DNA from: Stenotrophomonas sp.
GTDB taxonomy: Bacteria; Pseudomonadota; Gammaproteobacteria; Xanthomonadales; Xanthomonadaceae
Reading direction: 5' to 3'
Assembly (NCBI GenBank): GCA_003525885.1
Contig: DQIG01000344.1
Span: forward strand, 3,571-31,458
DNA length: 27,888 nucleotides
The notes under the pieces are model-generated. The model saw nothing but the letters and a program-made list of their open reading frames with translations. It searched no databases and was not told where the DNA came from. The translations under genes were made by a program, and so were the position numbers. Shown piece after piece: positions 21,211 through 27,888 of the stretch (position 1 is the first letter of the stretch; each line of letters starts with the position of its first letter).

Positions 21211-22121
21211 GACCGGTCCTCCTCGATTTTCTCGGCTTCGCGCTCGGCGTGTTCTTCCTCTTCCTCATCCACCGTGTTGCGGCCGATGCCGATGTAGTGC
21301 AGGAAGCCGGCGAAGGCGGTGGCGGCGATCGCCAGCACGCCCAGCGGCTTGGCCACGCCCTTCCAGACTTCCACCATCGGGCTGATGCGCGGGTCCTTGG
21401 GCAGGTCGGCGTACAGCTCCGGCTTGTCCACATGCTGCAGCACGTACATCACGTGGGTGCCGCCAACACCCTGCGGGTCATACAGGCCGGCGTTCTCGTA
21501 ACCCCGCGATTTCAGGTCTTCCACGCGGCCAGCGGCATGCTCGGTCATCGCCTGCTTGCTGCCGAAGGTGATCGCACCGGTCGGGCAGGTCTTCACGCAC
21601 GCCGGTTCCTGGCCCACCGCCACGCGGTCCGAACACAGCGTGCATTTGTAGGCCTTGTGATCCTTCTTGGAAATGCGTGGCACGTCGAACGGGCAACCGG
21701 TCACGCAGTAGCCGCAGCCGATGCAGTTCTCTTCCTGGAAGTCGACGATGCCGTTGGCATACTGGATGATCGCGCCCGGCGACGGACAGGCCTTCAGGCA
21801 GCCCGGGTCGCTGCAGTGCATGCAGCCTTCCTTGCGGATCAGCCACTCCAGCTTGCCCTTTTCGTCCTCGTACTCGCGGAACTTCATCACCGTCCACGAC
21901 TGATCGCTCAGGTCCGGTGGATTGTCATAGCTGCCCACGCAGCTGCCGACCTCGTCGCGCAGGTCGTTCCACTCCATGCAGGCGACCTGGCAGGCCTTGC
22001 AGCCGATGCACTTGCTCACGTCGATCAGCTTGGCGACCTGCCCGGTGTGCGCACCACGCGCCTCCGGTGATGGCGTGGTGGTGGCCGAGCGGCGGATGAT
22101 GTCCAGTGATTGCAGTGACAT
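21207..22121 (-). CDS. fdxH: Formate dehydrogenase iron-sulfur (beta) subunit
   Basis: This subunit carries electrons from the selenocysteine/molybdopterin subunit to the cytochrome. The 304-residue product has four four-cysteine clusters: CIGCKACQVAC, CMHC-(SDPG)-CLKAC, CIGCGYCVTGC and CTLC...CVKTC, consistent with four [4Fe-4S] centres. One C-terminal transmembrane helix (KPLGVLAIAATAFAGFLHYI) anchors it, and an acidic tail (DEEEEEH) follows. ATG 22121 gives MSLQSLDIIRRSATT, close to E. coli FdoH in length (300). A longer reading to 22193 overlaps the alpha-subunit gene and is rejected. It lies 10 bases after the fdnG stop and overlaps fdnI by 4 bases. It is exported with FdnG by the Tat system in the known family. 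Confidence 0.95.
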   Translation of the reverse strand: MSLQSLDIIRRSATTTPSPEARGAHTGQVAKLIDVSKCIGCKACQVACMEWNDLRDEVGSCVGSYDNPPDLSDQSWTVMKFREYEDEKGKLEWLIRKEGCMHCSDPGCLKACPSPGAIIQYANGIVDFQEENCIGCGYCVTGCPFDVPRISKKDHKAYKCTLCSDRVAVGQEPACVKTCPTGAITFGSKQAMTEHAAGRVEDLKSRGYENAGLYDPQGVGGTHVMYVLQHVDKPELYADLPKDPRISPMVEVWKGVAKPLGVLAIAATAFAGFLHYIGIGRNTVDEEEEEHAEREAEKIEEDRS

Positions 22122-22131
22122 GGCGTGTCTC

Positions 22132-25100
22132 CTACACCTTCTCGACCTTGACCAGGATGCACTTCGATTCGGGCGTCTGCGAGTTGCCGTCACCGATGGC
22201 GTTGGTCAGCGTATTGGCGATGTAGCCGGGCTTGGCTGCACCGAGGAAACCCCAGTGGATCGGTATGCCCACCTGGTGCACGGTCTTGCCATCGATCTGC
22301 AGGGCCTTGATGCGCTTGGTCACCATCGCAACGGCCTCGATATGGCCACGCTTGGAACTCACGCGCACGCGGCTGCCGTTGTTGATGCCGAGTTCGTCGG
22401 CCAACGCCGCGCCGATTTCGACGAACTGCTCGGGCTGGATGATGGCGTTGAGCTTGCCGTGCTTGGTCCAGAAGTGGAAATGCTCGGTCAGGCGGTAGGT
22501 GGTGGCCACATGCGGGAACTCGTCCGGCGAACCGATCTGGGCACGGTCGCTGGCGAACACGCGCGCGGCCGGGTTGTTCAGCGTCTGTGCCTGGCCGGGG
22601 CTGAGCGGGTTGCTGCGCAGTGGGGTGTCGAACGGCTCGTAGTGCTCCGGGAACGGTCCCTCGGCCATGCCGGCCTTGGCGAAGAAGCGGGCGATGCCTT
22701 CCGGGTTCATGATGAACGGACCCATGCCACCGGCGGGGTCTTCGTCGGCCTTGAAGTCCGGCACGTCCACGCTGCCCCAGTTCTTCCCGTTCCAGGCCAG
22801 CAACGTGCGCCGCGGGTCGAACGGTTGCCCAGCCACGTCACACGAGGCACGGTTGTACATCACGCGGCGGTTGGCCGGCCATGCCCAGGCCCAGCCGAGG
22901 GTATTGCCGATGCCGGTCGGGTCACTGTTGTCACGTCGCGCCATCATGTTGCCGCCCGGACCCCAGGCGCCGATGTAGATCCAGCAGCCGGACGACGTGC
23001 TGCCGTCGTCGCGCAGGTCACCGAACGCGGCCAGCTGCTCGCCGGCCTTGCGCACCAGCTTGGTCGGGTCCTTCGGGTCGAACACATCCACCAGCGCCTT
23101 GCCGTTGTATTCCATCGCCAGTTCTTCCGGCGTCGGTGCCTCCGGGTTGGAGTACTTCCAGGCCAGGTCGCGCACCGGCTCCCACCACGCTCCGCCGTCC
23201 TTCTCGTACATCGCTTTGATGCGATGGAACAGCTCGGACATGATCTCGATGTCGCTGCGCGCTTCACCCGGTGGATTGGCGCCCTTCCAGTGCCACTGCA
23301 GCCAGCGCGAGGAGTTCACCACCGCGCCGTTCTCCTCGGCGAAAGAGGTGGTCGGCAGGCGGAACACCTCGGTCTGGATCGTGCTCGGGTCGACGTCGTT
23401 CAACGCACCGTGGTTCTGCCAGAACGCGATGGTCTCGGTTTCCAGCGGGTCCATGCTGACCATGAACTTCAGCTTGGAGAACGCACTGATCAGCTTGCCC
23501 TTGTTCGGCGCCGAGGCCAGCGGATTGAAACCCTGGCAGATGTAGCCGTGGATCTTGCCTTCATTCATCAGCTCGTACGCCTGCAGCATGTCGTACGGCT
23601 TGTCGAGCTTGGGCAGATGGTCGAAGCACCAGTTGTTGTCGGCGGTGGCGGCGTCGCCCCACCACGACTTCATCAGGCTGACGTGGAACTTCGGGTAGTT
23701 CTGCCAGAACGACATCTGGTTGGCGCGCAGGGGCTTCTGCGTGCGCTTGGCGATGTAGGCGTCGTAGTCCTGCTCGTCCTGCTTCGGCAATGTCAGGTAG
23801 CCGGGCAGCAGGTCGGACATCAGGCCGATGTCGGTCAGGCCCTGGATGTTGGAATGCCCGCGCAGTGCGTTCATGCCACCACCGGCCACGCCGATGTTGC
23901 CCAGCAGCAGCTGCACCATGGTGCCGGCACGCACGTTCTGCGCGCCGATCGAGTGCTGCGTCCAGCCCAGCGCGTACAGGATGGTCATCGCCTTGTCCTT
24001 GCCGGCGGTGGACGCGATCATGTCCCAGATCTGGCGGATGCTGTCGGCCGGCGTACCGCAGATGCGTTCGACCATCTCCACGGTGTAGCGCGCGTAGTGC
24101 TGTTTGAGCAGGGTGTAGACGCAGCGTGGGTCTTTCAGCGTCGGGTCGCTGCGTACGAAGCCATCCTCGCCGTACACGTAATCCCAGCTGGAGCGGTCAT
24201 AGCTGCGCTTCTGCGCGTCGTAGCCGGAATACAGCCCGTCCTTGAAGGCGAACTCGTCCTTCACCAGGAACGACATGTCGGTGTAGTTCAGCACGTACTC
24301 GTGCTGGATGCGGTCCTCGGTCAACAGGTAGTTGATCAGGCCACCCAGGAACACGATGTCGGTACCGGTGCGGATCGGCGCGTACACGTCGGCCACCGCG
24401 GCCGAGCGGTTGAAGCGCGGATCGACCACGATCAGCCGGGCGTTGTTGTGTGCCTTGGCCTCGGTCACCCATTTGAACCCGCACGGGTGCGCCTCGGCGG
24501 CATTGCCACCCATGATCAGGATCAGGTCGGCATTCTTGATGTCGACCCAGTGATTCGTCATCGCACCACGGCCTAGCGTCGGGGCAAGACCTGCCACCGT
24601 CGGGCCGTGTCAGACACGTGCCTGGTTGTCGAATGCCAACATGCCGAGGGAGCGGACGACCTTGTGGGTCAGCACCGCGGTTTCATTGCTGGTGGCCGAG
24701 GCCGCCAGCATGCCGGTGGTCAGCCAGCGGTTGACCGTCTGCCCGGCTTCGTTCTTCTGCACGAAGTTGGCATCGCGGTCTTCCTTCATCAGCCGCGCGA
24801 TGCGGTCCAGCGCATCGTCCCAGCTCAGGCGCTTCCACTCATTCGAGCCCGGTGCCCGGTACTCGGGGTAGAGCAGGCGCGACTTGCTGTGGATGATGTC
24901 GGCCAGACCGGCACCCTTCGGGCACAGCGTGCCGCGGTTGACCGGATGGTCCGGGTCGCCCTCGATATGGAAGATGCTCGGCTCGGCGTTCTTTGCGCCA
25001 TCGCCGAGGCTGTACATCAGGATGCCGCAGGCCACCGAACAGTAGGTACAGGTGTTGCGGGTCTCGGTCGCGCGGGTCAGCTTGTACTGCCTGACCTCCG

Positions 25101-25200
25101 CGAGCGCGATGCCGGGCGCGAAGCCCATCAATGCCAGACTGGAGCCGACCAGGGTTGTCCCGGTCACTTTCAGGAACTGGCGGCGGCTCATCGATGGCAT
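22132..25200 (-). CDS. fdnG: Formate dehydrogenase alpha subunit, selenocysteine-containing (UGA read through)
   Basis: This is the catalytic subunit with bis-MGD molybdenum cofactor, one [4Fe-4S] cluster and selenocysteine, oxidising formate to CO2 in the periplasm. The gene reads as one 1022-residue protein if the in-frame TGA at 24612-24610 is selenocysteine 197. The site reads ARV-U-HGPTVAGLAPTLGRG, matching Sec196 of E. coli FdnG. A Tat signal (SRRQFLK) is at residues 5-11, and cluster cysteines are C51, C54, C58 and C93. Start 25200 has AGGAG 6 bases upstream and gives MPSMSRRQFLK. Without recoding it appears as two open frames, 25200-24610 and 24597-22132. It is first in the block, followed by fdxH after 10 bases. 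Confidence 0.96.
24577..24612 (-). promoter_or_regulatory. Selenocysteine UGA codon and SECIS hairpin in fdnG
   Basis: Right after the TGA, 18 bases lead to the apical loop GGTCT (24591-24587), closed by GGCA/TGCC pairs. A U-C mismatch and a further G-C pair lie below. The E. coli fdhF SECIS has the same 18-base distance and the same GGUCU loop sequence, which SelB recognises. The element is inside the coding sequence, as in bacteria generally. Confidence 0.88.
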
Positions 25201-25260
25201 GCCGTTCTCCTGGGATGGCGGGGAGGCGCGGGCCTCCGGGCTGTCGTTGGGTACGGCCCG

Positions 25261-25269
25261 GTTATAGCA
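25261..25269 (-). promoter_or_regulatory. Candidate extended -10 promoter for the fdnG block
   Basis: On the minus strand TGCTATAAC is an extended -10 box (TGn plus TATAAC) about 60 bases before the fdnG ATG. No good -35 box is seen 17 bases upstream. The divergent gap (25201-25490, 290 bases) holds no gene. Its gmk-facing half shows no clear promoter. A TGGCAC at 25290 lacks the matching sigma-54 -12 element. Confidence 0.4.
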
Positions 25270-25490
25270 CAGGCCCCCGGATGCCCATGTGGCACAAGGC
25301 CCCGCGCCTGCCGGACGGGCGCGCAACGGGGCCGCTCTGGTAAAGTTGCGTGCCCGCACCCCGGGGAAGCGTCTGCCGGGCCTGGTTCCAGGATGTTCCG
25401 CGCAGCCCCCGCCGTCCTGGCGCGATCCTCCGCGCCGGATCTGGAACACCGAGGAAAAATTTTGCGAAATCAACCCGTTGGATCCCCCGC

Positions 25491-26156
25491 ATGAGCGCCC
25501 CGTCGAAGCCGTCGGACGCCGTTGCGCGCGGCACGCTGTACATCGTTGCCGCCCCGTCCGGCGCCGGCAAGAGCAGCATCGTCAATGCCACCCTGGCGCG
25601 TGACCCGCAGATCGCCCTGTCGATCTCCTTCACGTCGCGCGCGATGCGCCCCGGTGAAGTGAATGGCCAGCACTACCATTTCGTCTCTGCGGAAAAGTTC
25701 GAGGAAATGATCGCCGCCGGCGACTTCTTCGAGCATGCCTGGGTGCACGGCGACTGGAAGGGTACAGCCCGCCAGTCGGTGGAGCCGCAGCTGGCCGCTG
25801 GCCAGGACGTGCTGCTGGAAATCGACTGGCAGGGCGCGCAGCAGGTGCGCCAGCTGGTGCCGGGTACGGTCACCGTGTTCATCCTGCCGCCGTCCAAGCA
25901 GGCCCTGCAGGACCGCATGCGCAAGCGCGGCCAGGACAGCGAGGCGGTCATCGCCCAGCGCCTGGGCGCGGCCCGTGACGAGATGCTGCACTTCAACGAA
26001 TTCGACTACGTCATCGTCAACGAGGTGTTCGACACCGCGGTGGACGAGCTGTGCGCCATCTTCACCGCCAGCCGCCTGCGCCGGGAGGCCCAGAAGGTCC
26101 GCCACGCCGGCCTGATCCAGGCCCTGCTGACCCCCGATCCGGGCGCAACTGACTGA
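25491..26156 (+). CDS. gmk: Guanylate kinase
   Basis: Guanylate kinase converts GMP to GDP with ATP in the cytoplasm. The 221-residue product has a P-loop APSGAGKSS at residues 21-29. It also has the GMP-binding segment FTSRAMRPGEVNGQHYHFVS, FFEHAWVHGDWKGT, LLEIDWQGAQQVR, and the lid RMRKRGQDSEAVIAQRL, ending in FDYVIVNEVFDTAVDEL. The ATG at 25491 gives MSAPSKPSDAVARGTLYIV. The open frame upstream to 25350 has no family similarity. It is divergent from fdnG and followed by rpoZ after 110 bases, in the conserved gmk-rpoZ-spoT order. Confidence 0.95.
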   Translation: MSAPSKPSDAVARGTLYIVAAPSGAGKSSIVNATLARDPQIALSISFTSRAMRPGEVNGQHYHFVSAEKFEEMIAAGDFFEHAWVHGDWKGTARQSVEPQLAAGQDVLLEIDWQGAQQVRQLVPGTVTVFILPPSKQALQDRMRKRGQDSEAVIAQRLGAARDEMLHFNEFDYVIVNEVFDTAVDELCAIFTASRLRREAQKVRHAGLIQALLTPDPGATD

Positions 26157-26183
26157 TTCCAAAAGAATCGGGTGGGGGTTGGC

Positions 26184-26213
26184 TTGATTTTGTCCAGCCG
26201 CTGCCAGTACACT
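26184..26213 (+). promoter_or_regulatory. Possible sigma-70 promoter upstream of rpoZ
   Basis: TTGATT (26184-26189) and TACACT (26208-26213) are separated by 18 bases, about 50 bases before the rpoZ ATG. The match to consensus is moderate. It would allow rpoZ-spoT expression independent of gmk. Confidence 0.35.
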
Positions 26214-26266
26214 CCGTCCCCTTTCCCTCATTCGACTGAGCGGCCGACCGGTCGCCGGGAGCCCGT

Positions 26267-26566
26267 ATGGCCCGCATCACCGTAGAAGATTGCCTGGAAG
26301 TCGTTAACAACCGTTTCGAACTGGTCATGATGGCATCCAAGCGTGCCCGCCAGCTCGCCAACGGCGTCCAGGCCACGCTGGACAACAGCGAGACCGAGGA
26401 CAAGCCGACCGTGCTGGCGCTGCGCGAAATCGCCGCCCGCAAGATCGACAACGCGCTGATCGACGAAGTCGAGAAGGCCGAGCGTGAGCGCGCCGAGCGC
26501 GAAGCGCTGGAGTGGGCGGCCGCGGAAGTGGTCGCCGACGAAGACATGTCCAAGAACGACGATTGA
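26267..26566 (+). CDS. rpoZ: RNA polymerase omega subunit
   Basis: Omega helps assemble RNA polymerase by binding the beta-prime subunit and forms part of a ppGpp site in proteobacteria. The 99-residue product begins MARITVEDCLEVVNNRFELV, followed by MASKRARQLANG, the most conserved stretch. DKPTVLALREIAARKI follows, then an acidic tail ending DEDMSKNDD. The length is close to E. coli omega (91) with a slightly longer tail. It sits between gmk and spoT as in many gammaproteobacteria, which links it to ppGpp metabolism. A strong hairpin lies 32 bases past the stop. Confidence 0.95.
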   Translation: MARITVEDCLEVVNNRFELVMMASKRARQLANGVQATLDNSETEDKPTVLALREIAARKIDNALIDEVEKAERERAEREALEWAAAEVVADEDMSKNDD

Positions 26567-26597
26567 TCGCATCGATCAACGCAATCGTTGGATGTGC

Positions 26598-26628
26598 CGA
26601 AACAGCCCGCCCCGCGCGGGCTGTTTCG
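26598..26628 (+). terminator. Strong hairpin after rpoZ, probable terminator or attenuator before spoT
   Basis: CGAAACAGCCCGC pairs perfectly with GCGGGCTGTTTCG around the 5-base loop CCCGC, a 13-bp stem. It is followed by CATTCAGGATTT, so the U tract is poor. The stem contains AAAC/GTTT ends typical of bacterial terminators. It stands between rpoZ and spoT and would reduce read-through into spoT. Confidence 0.7.
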
Positions 26629-26673
26629 CATTCAGGATTTGCCGTAAACGTCGCGCTGGAATAGGCTGCGGGC

Positions 26674-27888
26674 ATGAACCCAGGCCCCACTGCCAAGGTC
26701 GCCGCAGCCCCCGCTGCCGCCGTACCCGACTACGTCCTCCAGCTTGAACGCGCCGCCCATTACCTGCCGCCGGAACAGCTGCCGCTGTTGCGCCGTGCCT
26801 GGGAAGTCGGAGCCTCCGCGCACGCTGGGCAGACGCGCAAGTCGGGCGAGCCCTATATCACCCATCCGGTGGCCGTGGCCCAGGTGCTGGCCGAGCTCGG
26901 GCTGGACGTGGAAGCGCTGATCGCCGCGATCCTGCACGACACCATCGAAGACACCCCGCTGACCCGTGAGGCACTGGCTGCCGAGTTCGGCGAAGCCGTG
27001 GCCGAACTGGTCGACGGCGTGACCAAGCTGGACAAGCTGAAGTTCCGCGACCGCCAGGAAGCGGCTGCCGAGAGCTTCCGCAAGATGCTGCTGGCGATGT
27101 CGCGCGACCTGCGCGTGATCATGATCAAGCTGGCCGACCGCCTGCACAACATGCGCACGCTGGGCGCGCAGAGCCGTGAAGCGCGCGGCCGCATCGCCCG
27201 CGAGACGCTGGAGATCTACGCGCCCATCGCCCAGCGCCTGGGCATGAGCCTGGTCAAGAGCGAGCTGCAGAACCTGGGGTTCAAGGCGCTGTACCCGTGG
27301 CGCCACGCCATCATCGAAAAACACATCCGCAGCCAGCCGGTGGTGCGCCGCGAAGCGATGGCGCAGGTGGAAGTGCAGTTGTCGCAGCGCCTGGCCAAGG
27401 AGGGGATCGAGCATCGGCTGATCAGCCGCATCAAGACTCCGTGGAGCATCTACAACAAGATGCGCGACGAGAACAAATCCTTCGACCAGGTGATGGATGT
27501 GTTCGGCTTCCGCCTGGTCGTGCGCAGCGTGCCCAGCTGCTACCACGCGCTGGGTTCGGTGCACGCCACCTTCAAGCCGCTGGATGGCCGCTTCCGCGAC
27601 TTCATCGCCATTCCCAAGGCCAACGGCTACCAGTCGCTGCACACCGTGCTGTTCGGGCCGTATGGCTCGCCGATCGAAGTGCAGATCCGTACCGAGGAGA
27701 TGGACCTGATCGCCGAACGCGGCGTGGCCGCGCACTGGACCTACAAGTTCGGTGGCGACTCGCCCAACAGCGCGCAGAGTCGCGCGCACGCCTGGATCGT
27801 CGAACTGATCGATTCGCAGCGTGCTGCCGGGTCCTCGCTGGAGTTCCTTGACAACGTCAAGGTCGACCTGTTCCCGGACGAGGTCTAC
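26674..27888 (+). CDS. spoT: Bifunctional (p)ppGpp synthetase/hydrolase SpoT, N-terminal part (cut by window edge)
   Basis: The first 405 codons are present and open to the window end. SpoT makes and degrades (p)ppGpp. The HD hydrolase domain is intact, with H50 in SAHAGQTRKSGEPYITHP, H64, the H88-D89 pair in ILHDTIED, and KLADRLHNMRTL at 152-163. This supports an active hydrolase and separates it from RelA, which has a degenerate HD site. The synthetase domain follows, with SRIKTPWSIYNKM (251-263), MDVFGFRLVV (274-283), IPKANGYQSLHT (313-324) and IEVQIRTEEMD (334-344). The ATG at 26674 gives MNPGPTAKV and lacks a clear Shine-Dalgarno. A TTGCCG/TAGGCT pair just upstream (26639-26667, 17-base spacer) would start transcription at or near the ATG. 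The TGS and ACT domains lie outside the window. Confidence 0.94.
   Translation, partial: MNPGPTAKVAAAPAAAVPDYVLQLERAAHYLPPEQLPLLRRAWEVGASAHAGQTRKSGEPYITHPVAVAQVLAELGLDVEALIAAILHDTIEDTPLTREALAAEFGEAVAELVDGVTKLDKLKFRDRQEAAAESFRKMLLAMSRDLRVIMIKLADRLHNMRTLGAQSREARGRIARETLEIYAPIAQRLGMSLVKSELQNLGFKALYPWRHAIIEKHIRSQPVVRREAMAQVEVQLSQRLAKEGIEHRLISRIKTPWSIYNKMRDENKSFDQVMDVFGFRLVVRSVPSCYHALGSVHATFKPLDGRFRDFIAIPKANGYQSLHTVLFGPYGSPIEVQIRTEEMDLIAERGVAAHWTYKFGGDSPNSAQSRAHAWIVELIDSQRAAGSSLEFLDNVKVDLFPDEVY

Noticed and set aside
22132..25200. Two separate genes or a nonsense-mutated formate dehydrogenase alpha subunit
   Set aside because: The TGA sits exactly at the known selenocysteine site with a SECIS hairpin, and the whole Sec machinery is next door.
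25290..25307. Sigma-54 promoter (TGGCAC)
   Set aside because: The GC pair required at -12 with correct spacing is absent.

Overview
The window is chromosomal DNA of a high-GC gammaproteobacterium of the Xanthomonadaceae, most likely Stenotrophomonas (S. maltophilia complex). This rests on the overall protein character, the dense ATGA-overlapping gene pairs, and many short intergenic palindromes of the GTAG-headed type described in S. maltophilia (SMAG elements). The species call is an inference; no database search was possible.

Layout. (1) 1-2819, minus strand: purM, two small related membrane proteins, a DUF2238 membrane protein and the 5' part of purN, i.e. a purine operon with three membrane genes inserted. 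(2) 2931-5931, plus strand, divergent from purM: DUF2066 exported protein, AI-2E/PerM-family permease and hda, all overlapping by 1-4 bases. (3) 5932-6448: a gene-free stretch built from palindromes and inverted repeats. (4) 6449-13696, minus strand: pepQ, a PilZ protein, a DUF1631 protein, hemW, rdgB, a VOC-fold protein and rph. The DUF1631-PilZ pair is preceded by a good match to a FliA (sigma-28) promoter. (5) 13821-14681, plus strand: yicC. (6) 14739-25200, minus strand: a selenocysteine/formate dehydrogenase block, read in the order fdnG (with an in-frame UGA for selenocysteine and a SECIS hairpin), fdxH, fdnI, a repeat-rich gap, fdhE, selA, selB, tRNA-Sec, selD. (7) 25491 to the end, plus strand: gmk, rpoZ and the 5' part of spoT, the usual gmk-rpoZ-spoT order.

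How the genes work together. The block at 14739-25200 encodes one selenoprotein (FdnG) and all of the dedicated bacterial selenocysteine machinery: SelD makes selenophosphate, SelA converts Ser-tRNA-Sec to Sec-tRNA-Sec, SelB carries it to the UGA/SECIS, and FdhE assists assembly of the membrane-bound formate dehydrogenase. It lies on the opposite strand between yicC and gmk, genes that are neighbours in many gammaproteobacteria, so it looks like a self-sufficient accessory insertion. The other regions are conserved housekeeping genes (purine synthesis, DnaA regulation, nucleotide-pool cleaning, RNA processing, stringent response).

The most interesting points are the compact selenium block with its embedded tRNA gene, the 19-bp-stem perfect palindrome and repeat cluster that splits this block, the candidate flagellar-sigma promoter ahead of the DUF1631-PilZ pair, and a composite intergenic repeat present twice about 14.5 kb apart in opposite orientation.
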